Positions 32,758 to 43,392 are shown, counted from the first letter of the stretch. The stretch is DNA of 64,000 bases from JAFAYN01 sp963733105 (GCA_963733105.1 CAVTCB010000005.1:434001-498000), one strand, 5' to 3'. The notes: a model not told the origin generated them from the letters alone. Numbers and translations: made by a program.

Positions 32758-33183
32758 TCACTCCCGGACCTCCATCGGGCGGACGATCCAGCGGACGGTG
32801 TCGCCCGGCGCGGCGTACAGGCGGAGGAAGGCGCCGGCCCGTCCGCGGGCCGCGAACACCGCCCCTTCCGCGGGGACGGCGACCCCCGCCGGGAGGGTGT
32901 CCACCGCCAGCACCACCCCCCGCGCCGTGTCTCCGGCCGGGGCCAGGGGCCGGACCGCCACCTCCACCACCCCGGCGCCGGCGGGGGTGGCGCGCCCCAC
33001 CGCGCGGTCGTAGAGGGTGAGGGTGTCCCCGCGGGGCGGGGTGTTGCGCGCTCCCACCACGGCGTACAGCCGGGGGGCCAGCCAGAGACGCCCGGCCACC
33101 GGCGCGGGGGCTTCCGGGGGCGGCGCGGCGGGGGCGCAGGCGGCTCCCAGGAGGAGCGCGAGGAGGCGGACGGGGGGGCGCAT
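32758..33183 (-). CDS. putative lipoprotein, unknown function
   Basis: 141 residues. Lipobox LLLGAACAPAAPPPE, then a beta-rich domain: GRLWLAPRLYAVVGARNTPP, DTLTLYDRAVGRATPAG and VVEVAVRPLAPAGDTARGVV, ending in VRWIVRPMEVRE. No family recognised. It is divergent from the histidine kinase gene (138-base gap). Confidence 0.75.
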   Translation of the reverse strand: MRPPVRLLALLLGAACAPAAPPPEAPAPVAGRLWLAPRLYAVVGARNTPPRGDTLTLYDRAVGRATPAGAGVVEVAVRPLAPAGDTARGVVLAVDTLPAGVAVPAEGAVFAARGRAGAFLRLYAAPGDTVRWIVRPMEVRE

Positions 33184-33321
33184 GCGTAGGAAGCTAACCC
33201 GCGGCGGGAGCGCCACAAAGGGCGCGCGCTGGCCCGCATCCTGCTCTGTCCCCCGCGTCTCCCTCCCGGCCCGGGAGGGGTGCGGCCGGGGAGTTCCGCC
33301 CCGCGCGGACACGGAGAGTCC

Positions 33322-34536
33322 ATGGAGATCACGGTCAACTGCAATCTCGCCATCGCCCTGGCCCGGGAGCTCCGGGAGGGGAGCGAGGAGCTGACGCACC
33401 GCTGGCTGGAGCGGATCGCGGCGCGGGTGAACCTCGAGCCCAACCGCGTCTTCCCCACCGACGAGCTGCTGGACCACGTCCCCCTCCTGATGGTCGGGAT
33501 CGCCGACTACCTGGAGAACCCCGTGCAGGAGATCACCGCCGACGTCCCGGTGGTGGCCAAGGCCATGGAGCTGGGGGAGCTGCGCTGGTCGCAGGGCTTC
33601 GACGCCCACGAGATCCTCAAGGAGTACGAGATCCTGGGCGGCGTCCTCTTCTCCTTCCTGGCGCGCTCCGTGGACCGCATCGAGGAGCCGTGCACCCGGG
33701 GCGAGCTGCTGGCGTGCGCCCACCGGCTCTTCCGCGCCGTCTCCATCATCCAGCAGCACACCACCGGGCACTACCTGCGCCTCTCCGCCGAGCGCGTGCG
33801 CGAGCGGGAGAACCGGCTCCGCTCCTTCAACCGGATGGTCTCGCACGAGCTCAAGAACCGGATCGGGACGGTGATCGGGGCCGCGCAGATGCTCCAGGAG
33901 GACTGGGTCGGGGAGAACTCCGAGAAGCGGACCCGCTTCGCCGGGATCGTCGTGCAGAACGCCGGGGCCATGCAGGACACGCTGCAGAACCTGATCGAGC
34001 TGTCGCGGCTGGACACCGACGCGCGGCGGCAGCGCAACGTCCTCCTCCCCGAGGCCGCGGGCGAGGTGATCCGGCAGCTCCGCGAGATGGCCAGCTCCCG
34101 CGGGGTGGAGGTTCGCGTGGACGGCGAGCTGCCGAAGGTGGAGGTGAGCGCCGCCGCGGTGGAGCTGTGCCTCTCCAACTACGTCTCCAACGCCATCAAG
34201 TACTCCGACCCCACCAAGTCGCGCCGCTGGGTGCGCGTCTGCGGGCGCCTGGACAACCGGGAGGACGGGAGGGGGTGCGAGCTGGTGGTGGAGGTGCGCG
34301 ACAACGGCCTCGGGGTGCCGGAGGAGGCGCGCCCGAAGCTGTTCCAGCGCTTCTTCCGCGCCCACGGGGAGACGGTCACCGGGGTGGAGGGGACCGGGCT
34401 GGGGCTCAGCATCGTGCGCGAGACGGTGGAGGCGCTGGGCGGGCGCGCCTGGGCCGAGTTCGGCGACGGCGGGTCGGCCTTCGCGCTGGCGCTCCCCTGC
34501 CGCCGCGCGGCGGAGCGAACCGACGGGAACGTTTGA
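33322..34536 (+). CDS. sensor histidine kinase with N-terminal RsbRD-type domain
   Basis: 404 residues, no membrane segment. Residues 1-150 look like the RsbRD/RsbRA N-terminal globin-like sensor (ARELREGSEELTHRWLERIA and DAHEILKEYEILGGVLFSFL). Then an H box (FNRMVSHELKNRIGTVIGAA), an N box (CLSNYVSNAIKYSDP), G1 (VRDNGLGVPEEA), an F box (FQRFFRAH) and G2 (GTGLGLSIVRETVEALGG). A soluble kinase for stress or redox input is likely. No response regulator gene is adjacent. ATG 33322 has a ggaga site 6 bases upstream. Confidence 0.92.
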   Translation: MEITVNCNLAIALARELREGSEELTHRWLERIAARVNLEPNRVFPTDELLDHVPLLMVGIADYLENPVQEITADVPVVAKAMELGELRWSQGFDAHEILKEYEILGGVLFSFLARSVDRIEEPCTRGELLACAHRLFRAVSIIQQHTTGHYLRLSAERVRERENRLRSFNRMVSHELKNRIGTVIGAAQMLQEDWVGENSEKRTRFAGIVVQNAGAMQDTLQNLIELSRLDTDARRQRNVLLPEAAGEVIRQLREMASSRGVEVRVDGELPKVEVSAAAVELCLSNYVSNAIKYSDPTKSRRWVRVCGRLDNREDGRGCELVVEVRDNGLGVPEEARPKLFQRFFRAHGETVTGVEGTGLGLSIVRETVEALGGRAWAEFGDGGSAFALALPCRRAAERTDGNV

Positions 34537-34642
34537 CGTCGGGCAGGGGTTGAGCACTTCCGGGGTCGTGCCGATCCCTGTATGTTGAACGCCCATCCGC
34601 GACAGGTCCCCGGTCCGGGCGACTTCCTCCGAATCATCCAAG

Positions 34643-37089
34643 ATGCTCCGTACTCCACGCCCCGACGCGGGCCGACGCGCGACCCGCATCGACGCGCTGA
34701 AGAGCGCCATATCCGACCACATCACCTACACGCTCGCGCTGGACCGCTCCACGGCGGACGAGCGCGACGTGTACATGAGCTCCGCCTGGAGCGTCCGCGA
34801 CCAGCTCGCCGAGCGCTGGGCGGCCACGCAGGCGCAGTACCGCCGGACCGACGCCAAGCGGGTCTACTACCTCTCGCTGGAGTTCCTGATGGGGCGCACC
34901 CTCGGGAACGCGCTGGTGAACCTGGGGCTGGACGACGAGACCGCCGAGGCGGTGGGCGGGTTCGGCTACGACCTGGAGGCGCTGGAGGAGCGCGAGCCCG
35001 ACGCCGGCCTGGGGAACGGCGGCCTGGGGCGGCTGGCCGCCTGCTACCTGGACTCCATGGCGACGCTGGAGCTCCCCGGCTACGGCTACGGGATCCGCTA
35101 CGAGCACGGGATCTTCAAGCAGCGCATCGACGAGCAGGGCCGCCAGGTGGAGAAGCCGGACAACTGGCTCCACGACGACAACCCCTGGGAGATCGCCCGC
35201 CCCGACCGCACCTTCCGCGTGAAGTTCAACGGCCGCGTGGAGGGGCGTGCCCGACGAGGAGGGGCGCGTCCACTTCCGCTGGGTGGACACGCAGGACGTG
35301 CTCGCCATGGCGTACGACACGCCGATCCCCGGGTACTGCAACGACACCGTCAACACGCTGCGGCTCTGGGCCGCCAAGGCCACCGAGGAGTTCGACCTGG
35401 ACGACTTCATCCGGGGCGACTACCTGGCCGCCGTGGAGTCCAAGACGCGCAGCGAGACCATCTCCAAGGTCCTCTACCCGCCGGACGACACCGGGAGCGG
35501 GAAGGAGCTGCGCCTCAAGCAGCAGTACTTCTTCGTCAGCGCCACGCTGCAGGACATCTTCCGGCGCTACAAGCTGGAGCGGAAGAGCTTCACCGACTTC
35601 CCCGACAAGGTCCAGATCCAGCTCAACGACACCCACCCCGCGGTGGCGATCCCCGAGCTGATGCGCCTCCTGATGGACGAGGAGGGGCTGGAGTGGAACG
35701 CGGCCTTCGACATCGCCCGGCGGAGCTGCGCCTACACCAACCACACCGTGCTCCCGGAGGCGCTGGAGACCTGGAGCATGGAGCTGTTCGGGCGGCTCCT
35801 GCCCGCGCCACCTGGACCTGATCCGCGAGATCGACCGCCGCTTCCGGGACAAGGTGGCCGACCGCTTCCCGGGCGACCCGGCGCGGGTGGAGCGGATGGC
35901 GATCCTCTCGGGGGGCGTGGTCCGCATGGCGCACCTGGCCATCGTGGGGAGCCACACGGTCAACGGGGTGGCGGAGCTTCACACCCGCATCCTCAAGGAG
36001 AGCATCTTCCGCGAGTTCCACGAGCTCTGGCCCGAGCGCGTCACCAACGTCACCAACGGGGTGACGCAGCGCCGCTGGGTGCTCAAGGCCAACCCCGCGC
36101 TCTCCGACCTGGTCTCGGAGGTGGTGGGGGACGGGTGGGTCACCGACCTTCCCCAGGTGCGGGGGCTGGAGCCGTACGCGGCCGACGCCGGGTTCCGGGA
36201 GCGCTGGGGCCGCATCAAGGCCGCCAACAAGGCGGCGCTCGCCCGGACGGTGCTGGAGGAGTCGGGGGTGCGCATCGACCCGGACGCGCTGGTGGACGTG
36301 CAGGTGAAGCGGATGCACGAGTACAAGCGCCAGCTCCTGAACGCGCTCCGCCTGGTGGACTCGCTCCTCCGGCTGCGGGACGAGCCGGGGCTGGACCTGG
36401 TCCCGCGCGCGGTGCTGTTCGGCGGCAAGGCGGCGCCCACCTACTGGACCGCCAAGCTGATCATCCGCCTGATCAACGCCATCGCCCGCGAGGTCAACTC
36501 CGACCCCCGGGTGAGCGACCGCCTCCAGGTGGCCTTCCTCCCGGACTACCGGGTGTCGCTGGCGGAGCGCATCTTCCCCGGGAGCGACCTGTCCGAGCAG
36601 ATCTCCACGGCCGGGTACGAGGCCTCGGGGACGGGGAACATGAAGTTCGCGCTGAACGGGGCGCTGACCATCGGCACCCTGGACGGGGCCAACGTGGAGA
36701 TCGCCGAGGCGGTGGGGCCGGAGAACGTCTTCATCTTCGGGCTCACGGCGGAGGAGGTGGCGGCGCGCAAGGCGGCCGGGTACGACCCGCGCGTCTTCGT
36801 GGAGAAGAGCGCCCGCCTGCGGCGCGTCCTGGAGTTCGTGGCCGGGGGGGGGCTTTCCCCGGAGGAGCCGGGGCTCTTCCGCCCGCTGGTGGACGGGCTG
36901 CTCCACGGGGACACCTACATGCTCCTGGCCGACTTCGACGCCTACCTGGCGGCGCAGGACGCGGTGGACGCGGCGTACCGCGACCGGGAGGGGTGGACCC
37001 GCGCCTCCATCCTCAACGTGGCGCGGTGCGGCTTCTTCTCCAGCGACCGATCGGTGAAGGAGTACGCGGACCGGATCTGGAAGCTGTAA
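34643..37089 (+). pseudogene. glgP: glycogen/alpha-glucan phosphorylase, broken by two single-base insertions
   Basis: The three successive frames together give a full-length GT35 phosphorylase of about 815 residues. Part 1 (34643 to about 35245): RVYYLSLEFLMGRTLGNALVN and GLGNGGLGRLAACYLDS. Part 2 (to about 35805): HFRWVDTQDVLAMAYD, then QIQLNDTHPAVAIPELMRLL. Part 3 (to 37089): VTNVTNGVTQRRW, VDVQVKRMHEYKRQLLN and the pyridoxal-phosphate site EASGTGNMKFALNGALTIGT. The first extra base is the c at 35246, the second the g at 35805 or 35807. Every downstream motif is intact, so the gene was recently functional or the insertions are sequencing errors. It releases glucose-1-phosphate from storage glucan. 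Confidence 0.92.
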
Positions 37090-37117
37090 CGCCCCGGCCC
37101 GCCGGGAGCGCAGCGAA

Positions 37118-37154
37118 GCCGCCACGGGAAATCCGTGGCGGCTTCCGCTTTTTT
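37118..37154 (+). terminator. Rho-independent terminator after glgP
   Basis: Stem gccgccacgg (37118-37127) with ccgtggcggc (37133-37142), loop gaaat, then ttccgc and six T. Confidence 0.9.
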
Positions 37155-37171
37155 CCACGTCCGGCGCCGGT

Positions 37172-37200
37172 TTGACAGACGGATGCCGGCCGGCTAACCT
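37172..37200 (+). promoter_or_regulatory. sigma-70-type promoter of the SusC-like gene
   Basis: TTGACA (37172-37177), 17 bases, TAACCT (37195-37200). The ATG is 40 bases downstream, with ggag 8 bases before it. Confidence 0.8.
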
Positions 37201-37239
37201 GTCCGACTCCGTCCCAAACCCTCTCGCGGAGAAACCCGA

Positions 37240-40200
37240 ATGATCCCGTCAATGCGCCGAAAGGCCGCGAGGCTCCTGCTCGCGGCCGCGGCCCTGCTGG
37301 GGGTGGCCGCGCCCCCGCTGACCGCGCAGTCCACCGGCACCGTCCAGGGCACCGTGGTGGAGACCGGCAACCGCCGCCCGCTCGCGGGCGTGCGGGTGGA
37401 GGTGGCCGGGGGCGGCCCGGGTACCGTGACCGGCAGCACGGGCGAGTACACGCTGGCCAACGTCCCGGCGGGGCGCGTCCAGCTCCGGGCGGCCATGCTC
37501 GGCTTCTCGCCCGCCACGGCCACCGCCAGCGTGGCCGCGGGGCAGACCGCCCGCGCCGACTTCGCCCTGGTCGCCACGGCCGTGTCGCTGGACGCCATCG
37601 TGGTCACCGGGACGCCCGGGGCCACCAGCCGCCGCGAGCTCGGCAACTCCATCGTCAAGCTGGACGCCGAGGAGGTGATCGAGAAGACCACGGTCAGCGA
37701 CGTCACCGAGATCCTGCAGTCCCGCACCCCGGGCGTGCAGATCCTGTCCAACTCCGGCACCCCGGGCGCGGCGGCCGACATCGTCGTGCGCGGCGCCGGC
37801 TCGCTCACGTCGGTGCGTCCGGTGATCTACGTGGACGGGATCCGCTACAGCGACTCCTCGCTCGGAAACTTCGGCGCTTCCGGCGCCGGCACCACCGCCT
37901 TCAGCACCCAGGTCACCTCCGCGCTCTCCTTCATCAACCCCGAGGACATCGAGTCCATCGAGGTGCTCAAGGGGCCCGCGGCGGCCACGCTGTACGGCGC
38001 CGAGGCGGCCGCCGGGGTGATCCAGGTGATCACCAAGAAGGGCCCGCGCGGCCAGCAGCGGACCCAGTGGAACGTGAAGTACGAGTTCGGCCGGAACGAG
38101 GTCGGCTCCGACATCCCGGACAACTTCACCACCTGCACGCCGACCAACATCGCTGCCCGCACCACCGTGAACGGCGTCCCCGAGCCGACCTTCCCGGGGT
38201 GCCAGGGGGTGGCGGTGGGGACGGTGCTCCGGCAGCGGAGCCCCATCCTGGACGACCCCTTCGGCGCCCAGGGCGGCGACCTCAACCGGCTGACCCTGTC
38301 GGTGCGCGGCGGCACCGACCGCGCCTCCTACTACGTCGCGGGCGACCTCGACCAGGAGAACGGCGTCTTCGCCAACAGCTTCAACCGCCGGCGCTCGATG
38401 CGGGCCAACTTCACGGCCTATCCCACCGAGCGGCTGCAGCTCAACGTCTCCACCAACTACGTCCGCAACCACCTGCGGCTCCCGGTGGGCGACGAGTCCG
38501 GGCAGGGGCTCTACCTCCTCTCCGTGCGCGGCATCCCGGGGCGGCGGACCGACTTCCCCAACGTGTTCCCCGGCTACCCCGGCTCCGTGGGCGGCGAGCA
38601 GGCGGTCCGCTACGACAACCAGACCTACTCCGACCGGACCACCCTCGGGGCCACCGCCGACCACCGGACCACCGACTGGCTCCGCAACCGGCTGACCCTG
38701 GGGCTCGACCTCACCCAGAACGAGGCCCGGCTGGTCTCGCCCCCGGGCTCCACCGACGCCGAGTTCGCCGGCACGCCCGAGGGCGCGAGCGCGCTGCGCT
38801 ACCCGCGCAACCGGGTGTACACCGCCGACTACGTGGGGACGGTCCAGCTCCCGCTCACCGGGTGGCTGGAGTCCTCCACCTCCTTCGGCACGCAGTACAT
38901 CGCCCGGCGCTTCGACCAGCTCTCCGGCCAGGGCACCGGGCTCGGCGCGCCCGACATCACCACCATCCAGAACGCGGCCACCACCACGGGGGCGAACCTG
39001 TTCGAGGAGGTCAACTCGATCGGGTACTACCTGCAGCAGCAGTTCAGCCTCAACAACCGGCTGTTCCTGATCGGCGCGCTGCGGGCGGACGACTTCTCCA
39101 GCTTCGGCGAGGAGTTCGACCTGATCGTCTACCCCAAGGCGCAGGCCTCCTACGTGGTGAGCGAGGAGCCCGCGCTCTCCGGCTTCTTCGACGCCATCCG
39201 GGCCAGCGACTTCAAGCTGCGCGGGGCGTACGGCCAGGCGGGGCGCGCGCCCTCGGCCAACCAGGCCAACCAGACGTACACCGTGGTCAAGGTGACCATG
39301 CCCACCGCGTCCGGGACCACCACGGTGAACGGCGTGCGCACGGTGAACTTCGGGAACCCGAACCTGGAGCCGGAGCGCGGCGAGGAGTACGAGCTCGGCT
39401 TCGAGGGCGGCTTCCTCGACAACCGCGTCAACGTCGACTTCACGTACTACAACAAGCGCACCGACAACCTGCTCCAGGCGGTCTCCATCGCCCCGTCGGT
39501 GGGCTTCTTCGCCGGCCGCACCGAGAACCTGGGCGACATCCGCAACACCGGCGTCGAGCTGCTCCTCACCGCCACCCCGGTGCAGCGCGGCCCCTTCGCG
39601 TGGGAGACCCGGCTCAACCTGTCCACCAACCGGAACGAGCTGCTGAGCTTCGGGCAGCCGGGGATCATCCGCAGCGTCCTGACGGGGCAGGCCTACGCCG
39701 CGGTGCAGGAGAACCGCGCCGGGTACCCGCTCGGCGGCTTCTGGGCGCAGCAGGTGGCGCGCGACGCCAACGGCGACTACGTCTTCAACTCGCGCGGCCA
39801 GCCGGTGGTCGACACCGCCTTCACCTACATGGGGCCGCCGGCGCCCACGCGGGAGGTCGGCTTCTCGAACACCTTCACGCTGTTCCGCAACGTGCGGCTC
39901 TTCGCCCAGCTGGACTACAAGGGCGGGAACAAGGTGTTCAACTACAAGGAGTACAACCGCTGCCGGTTCCAGACCAACTGCGAGCAGGTGAACAACCTGC
40001 AGGCGCTGGCGCCGGTGTCCTCCGCGGACTCCGCCGTCTTCCGCGAGGTGGGGATCTACCGCGGCTCGGCGGTGACGCCGGCCGGCGCCCCGGTCAACCT
40101 GTTCGCGCCGTACATCGAGGACGGGGACTTCGTCAAGCTGCGCGACGTGTCCATCTCGTTCACGCTCCCGTCGCGGTACCTGGCGTTCACCCGCGCGTCG

Positions 40201-40368
40201 AGCGCCTCGCTCACGCTGGCCGGGCGCAACCTGGCGACGCTCTGGACCCGGTACTCCGGGATCGACCCCGAGGTGAACACCTACGGCGGCCGTTCCTTCG
40301 TGCGGGTCGACGCGTACGCGATGCCGCAGAACCGGCGCCTGTCCGCCGCCATCAACCTGAACTTCTGA
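37240..40368 (+). CDS. SusC/RagA-family TonB-dependent outer-membrane receptor
   Basis: 1042 residues. Signal peptide (to about residue 30, ending PPLTAQS), a carboxypeptidase-regulatory-like beta sandwich (STGTVQGTVVETGNRRPLAG and GEYTLANVPAGRVQLR, about 31-110), a plug domain (VTEILQSRTPGVQILSNSG, then DIVVRGAGSL and VIYVDGIRY, plus EVLKGPAAATLYGAEAAAGV), and a 22-strand barrel ending in the outer-membrane signature INLNF. A TonB-box-like LDAIVVTG lies at about 125. Forms an importer with the SusD-like lipoprotein encoded 15 bases downstream. The cargo is not readable; the following genes suggest wall-derived oligosaccharides. Confidence 0.95.
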   Translation: MIPSMRRKAARLLLAAAALLGVAAPPLTAQSTGTVQGTVVETGNRRPLAGVRVEVAGGGPGTVTGSTGEYTLANVPAGRVQLRAAMLGFSPATATASVAAGQTARADFALVATAVSLDAIVVTGTPGATSRRELGNSIVKLDAEEVIEKTTVSDVTEILQSRTPGVQILSNSGTPGAAADIVVRGAGSLTSVRPVIYVDGIRYSDSSLGNFGASGAGTTAFSTQVTSALSFINPEDIESIEVLKGPAAATLYGAEAAAGVIQVITKKGPRGQQRTQWNVKYEFGRNEVGSDIPDNFTTCTPTNIAARTTVNGVPEPTFPGCQGVAVGTVLRQRSPILDDPFGAQGGDLNRLTLSVRGGTDRASYYVAGDLDQENGVFANSFNRRRSMRANFTAYPTERLQLNVSTNYVRNHLRLPVGDESGQGLYLLSVRGIPGRRTDFPNVFPGYPGSVGGEQAVRYDNQTYSDRTTLGATADHRTTDWLRNRLTLGLDLTQNEARLVSPPGSTDAEFAGTPEGASALRYPRNRVYTADYVGTVQLPLTGWLESSTSFGTQYIARRFDQLSGQGTGLGAPDITTIQNAATTTGANLFEEVNSIGYYLQQQFSLNNRLFLIGALRADDFSSFGEEFDLIVYPKAQASYVVSEEPALSGFFDAIRASDFKLRGAYGQAGRAPSANQANQTYTVVKVTMPTASGTTTVNGVRTVNFGNPNLEPERGEEYELGFEGGFLDNRVNVDFTYYNKRTDNLLQAVSIAPSVGFFAGRTENLGDIRNTGVELLLTATPVQRGPFAWETRLNLSTNRNELLSFGQPGIIRSVLTGQAYAAVQENRAGYPLGGFWAQQVARDANGDYVFNSRGQPVVDTAFTYMGPPAPTREVGFSNTFTLFRNVRLFAQLDYKGGNKVFNYKEYNRCRFQTNCEQVNNLQALAPVSSADSAVFREVGIYRGSAVTPAGAPVNLFAPYIEDGDFVKLRDVSISFTLPSRYLAFTRASSASLTLAGRNLATLWTRYSGIDPEVNTYGGRSFVRVDAYAMPQNRRLSAAINLNF

Positions 40369-40382
40369 CGGGGGACGCACCT

Positions 40383-41732
40383 ATGAAACGCTTCCTGACC
40401 GCCTCCGTCCGGCGCCGGACGGCCGCCCTGGGGGTCGCGCTCGCGGCCTCCGGCGCGCTCGCGGGGTGCGACAGCCTCCTGGACGTCGAGAACCCGCAGG
40501 CCATCAACGCCGAGAACCTGAACGACCCGTTCTACCTGGGGCTGCTCACCAACGGCGTGGTGGGCGACTTCCAGCGGGCGTACGACGACCTGATCTACTA
40601 CAGCGCCGTCTTCAGCGACGAGCTGCGCAACCACACGACCATCGTCGAGGAGCAGCTGATCGACCAGCGGCGCATCGACCCCGACAACGGGACGCTCAAC
40701 GTCTTCATGTACTCGCAGGTGCAGCGGGCGCGCTTCCTGGCCGACAGCACCGCGATCCGGTTCCGCACGCTGCGCGGCGACACCGCCAACTCCGACCTGC
40801 GCCTGGCCCGGGTGCTGGCGTACGCGGGGACCACGTACAACCTCCTGGGCGAGCACTACTGCGAGATCCCGGTCAACCTGAGCGCGCCGCACACGCCCCA
40901 GGAGATCTTCCGGGACTTCTCCATCCCCCGCTTCAACGACGCCATCGCGGTGGCGACCGCGGCCCGCGCCGCGGCGAGCTCGGCGACCACCGCCGGGGCG
41001 CGCACCATCGCGGGCGCCGACTCCATCATCAACCTCTCGCGCGTCGGGATCGCCCGCGCCGCGCTCAACCTGGGCAACCTCCCGCTGGCGGCGCAGAACG
41101 CCTCGCAGGTGCCCGCCGACTTCGTCTTCCGCTCCTTCTACTCCGAGAACAGCACCGAGGAGAACCACGTCCTCTTCGGCCGCATGACGGCGCCGATCGC
41201 GGCGAGCGTCACGGGGACGCCGTTCGAGGCGCTGCGCGACCCGCGGGTGCCGCTCCCCACGGCGAACGAGGCGGTGCAGGGCGGCGGCCGGGCGTTCGTC
41301 CCCAACTCGCCGAGCGCGTACAGCACCTACACCGGGACGCTCCCGGGGGGCGAGTTCACCCGCTCCTCCTCCATCCGCATCGCCTCGGGGCTGGAGGCCC
41401 AGTACATCCGCGCCGAGGCGGAGGGGCCCAACGCGACCACGCTGGCCTTCATCAACGCCCGGCGTGCCCTGGGAACCCAGGCGGCGCTCCCGGCCACGGT
41501 GAGCCGGGCGGACTTCCTGGCCGCCGTGCGCGACGAGCGCCGGCGCGACCTGTACATGGACGGGCACCGGGTGGGCGACCTGCGCCGGTACGAGGCGCAG
41601 TACGGCAACATCGAGGACTTCAACGAGTACCAGCGCGGCTCGTACCTGGGGAGCACCACGATCGACTACGCGGACGTGAAGTGCTTCCCGGTGAGCCGGG
41701 CCGAGATCAACGCCAACCCGTTCTACCGGTAA
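40383..41732 (+). CDS. SusD/RagB-family outer-membrane lipoprotein
   Basis: 449 residues. Lipobox ALAGCDSLLDVENPQAIN (Cys at about 29). The alpha-helical TPR-like SusD fold is apparent from DDLIYYSAVFSDELRN, QVQRARFLADST and SDLRLARVLAYAGTTYNLLG. The C-terminal motif DERRRDLYMDGHRVGDLRRY is the SusD hallmark. It acts as the lid that captures ligand for the SusC channel. Immediately downstream of the SusC gene; an excellent terminator follows. Confidence 0.92.
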   Translation: MKRFLTASVRRRTAALGVALAASGALAGCDSLLDVENPQAINAENLNDPFYLGLLTNGVVGDFQRAYDDLIYYSAVFSDELRNHTTIVEEQLIDQRRIDPDNGTLNVFMYSQVQRARFLADSTAIRFRTLRGDTANSDLRLARVLAYAGTTYNLLGEHYCEIPVNLSAPHTPQEIFRDFSIPRFNDAIAVATAARAAASSATTAGARTIAGADSIINLSRVGIARAALNLGNLPLAAQNASQVPADFVFRSFYSENSTEENHVLFGRMTAPIAASVTGTPFEALRDPRVPLPTANEAVQGGGRAFVPNSPSAYSTYTGTLPGGEFTRSSSIRIASGLEAQYIRAEAEGPNATTLAFINARRALGTQAALPATVSRADFLAAVRDERRRDLYMDGHRVGDLRRYEAQYGNIEDFNEYQRGSYLGSTTIDYADVKCFPVSRAEINANPFYR

Positions 41733-41761
41733 GGGCGGGGTCCGGCAGCGTTTCGAAGAGG

Positions 41762-41791
41762 GGCCCGGCGAGCGATCGCCGGGCCTTTTTT
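41762..41791 (+). terminator. Rho-independent terminator after the SusC-SusD pair
   Basis: ggcccggcga (41762-41771), loop gcga, tcgccgggcc (41776-41785), then six T. Confidence 0.95.
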
Positions 41792-41814
41792 ACCTACGGG
41801 TTCGGGAGAGAACC

Positions 41815-43353
41815 GTGAAGATCCTCAGCAGATTCGTTTCCCTGGCGGCGGGCGTGGCCCTGGCCGCGTGCGCCCGTCCGGCCGTGGCGCCGGCTCCTTC
41901 CGCCGATGCGCCGCCCGCCGTGCAGCGGGAGTTCCGGGGGGTGTGGGTGGCGAGCGTGGCGAACATCGACTGGCCATCGCGGCCGGGGCTCCCGGCCGAG
42001 CGGCAGCAGGCGGAGCTGCTCGCCATCCTGGACCGCTCCGTGGCGCTCAACCTGAACGCGGTGATCCTCCAGGTGCGCCCCGCGGGGGACGCGCTCTACC
42101 GCTCCGAGCTGGAGCCCTGGTCGGAGTACCTCACCGGGACGCAGGGGCGCGCGCCGGAGCCGCTCTGGGACCCGCTGGAGTTCGCGGTGGCCGAGGCGCA
42201 CCGGCGCGGGCTGGAGCTGCACGCCTGGTTCAACCCGTACCGCGCCCGCCACCCCAGCGCGCGCACGCCGGAAGCCCCCGGCCACCTGATCCGCACCAAC
42301 CCGGGCGTGGTCCGCCCGTACGGCCGGAACGTGTGGATGGACCCCGGCGAGCCGGCGGTGCAGGAGCACTCGCTGCGGGTGATGCTGGACGTGGTGCGGC
42401 GCTACGACGTGGACGGGGTCCACATCGACGACTACTTCTACCCCTACCCGGAAGCCGACTCCACGGGGCGGCTCGTCCCCTTCCCGGACGAGCCGAGCTG
42501 GACGCGCTACGCGGGGTCGGGCGGGACGCTCGGGCGCGACGACTGGCGCCGGAAGAACGTGGACGACTTCGTCCGGCGGCTCTACGGGGAGGTCAAGCGG
42601 GAGAAGCCCTGGGTCAAGTTCGGGATCAGCCCCTTCGGCGTCTACCGCCCGGGAACCCCGCCGGGGATCACCTCGGGCGTGAACCAGTACGGGCAGATGT
42701 ACGCCGACGCGCTGAAGTGGTGGGAGGAGGGGTGGATGGACTACTTCGTCCCGCAGCTCTACTGGCCCATCGCGCAGGCGCCGCAGAGCTACCCGGTGCT
42801 GCTGCGCTGGTGGGCCGAGCACAACGCGAAGGGGCGCCACCTCTGGCCGGGGAACTTCACCAGCCGTGTCGCCTGGGACAACCCGCCGTTCTGGCCCGCG
42901 TCCGAGGTGCTGGGGCAGATCTACGTGACCCGCGGCCACCCGGGGGCCACGGGGAACGTGCACTTCAGCATGCGGGCGCTGATGCGCGAGCCCGACCCCG
43001 ACTCCCTGGGGACGCGCCTCCGCCGCGAGGCGTACCGCGAGCCCGCGCTGATCCCCGCCTCGCCGTGGCTGGGGCGCGGGACGCCGCCCCGGCCGCAGGT
43101 GGAGGCCCGCCCCGACGCCTCCGGCGGGACGGCGCTGACGCTGGCGCCGGGCGGGAGCGGGGCGCCGACGTGGTGGGTGGTGCAGGCCCGCCGCGGCGCC
43201 GGCTGGACCACGGAGGTCCTCCCCGGCGTGCAGCGGACGCACGTGGTTGTCGCGGACAGCACGGGCGCGGCGCCGTCGGTGGTGGCGGTCTCCGCGGTGG
43301 ACCGCGTCGGCAACCAGGGACCGCCGGCTGTGGTGAGGGTGGAGAGCCGGTAA
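41815..43353 (+). CDS. GHL10/DUF187 glycoside hydrolase lipoprotein (DigH-type)
   Basis: 512 residues. Lipobox VALAACARPA, then the GHL10 TIM barrel from REFRGVWVASVANIDWPSRP through LNAVILQVRPAGDALYRSEL, LELHAWFNPYRAR, VDGVHIDDYFYPYPEADSTG, FGISPFGVYRPGTPPGITSG and MDYFVPQLYWP. E. coli DigH of this family cleaves denuded peptidoglycan strands in the outer-membrane periplasm, and the same role is inferred. A C-terminal beta domain (ending VDRVGNQGPPAVVRVESR) is extra. It is the first gene after the SusC-SusD terminator. Confidence 0.9.
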   Translation: MKILSRFVSLAAGVALAACARPAVAPAPSADAPPAVQREFRGVWVASVANIDWPSRPGLPAERQQAELLAILDRSVALNLNAVILQVRPAGDALYRSELEPWSEYLTGTQGRAPEPLWDPLEFAVAEAHRRGLELHAWFNPYRARHPSARTPEAPGHLIRTNPGVVRPYGRNVWMDPGEPAVQEHSLRVMLDVVRRYDVDGVHIDDYFYPYPEADSTGRLVPFPDEPSWTRYAGSGGTLGRDDWRRKNVDDFVRRLYGEVKREKPWVKFGISPFGVYRPGTPPGITSGVNQYGQMYADALKWWEEGWMDYFVPQLYWPIAQAPQSYPVLLRWWAEHNAKGRHLWPGNFTSRVAWDNPPFWPASEVLGQIYVTRGHPGATGNVHFSMRALMREPDPDSLGTRLRREAYREPALIPASPWLGRGTPPRPQVEARPDASGGTALTLAPGGSGAPTWWVVQARRGAGWTTEVLPGVQRTHVVVADSTGAAPSVVAVSAVDRVGNQGPPAVVRVESR

Positions 43354-43358
43354 TCGAA

Positions 43359-43386
43359 GCGGGCCCCGGGAGATCCCGGGGCCCGC
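43359..43386. terminator. convergent-gene hairpin
   Basis: gcgggccccggg (43359-43370) pairs with cccggggcccgc (43375-43386). It lies between the DigH-type gene and the convergent DUF4349 gene and could serve either. No T tract. Confidence 0.5.
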
Positions 43387-43392
43387 CGGCGT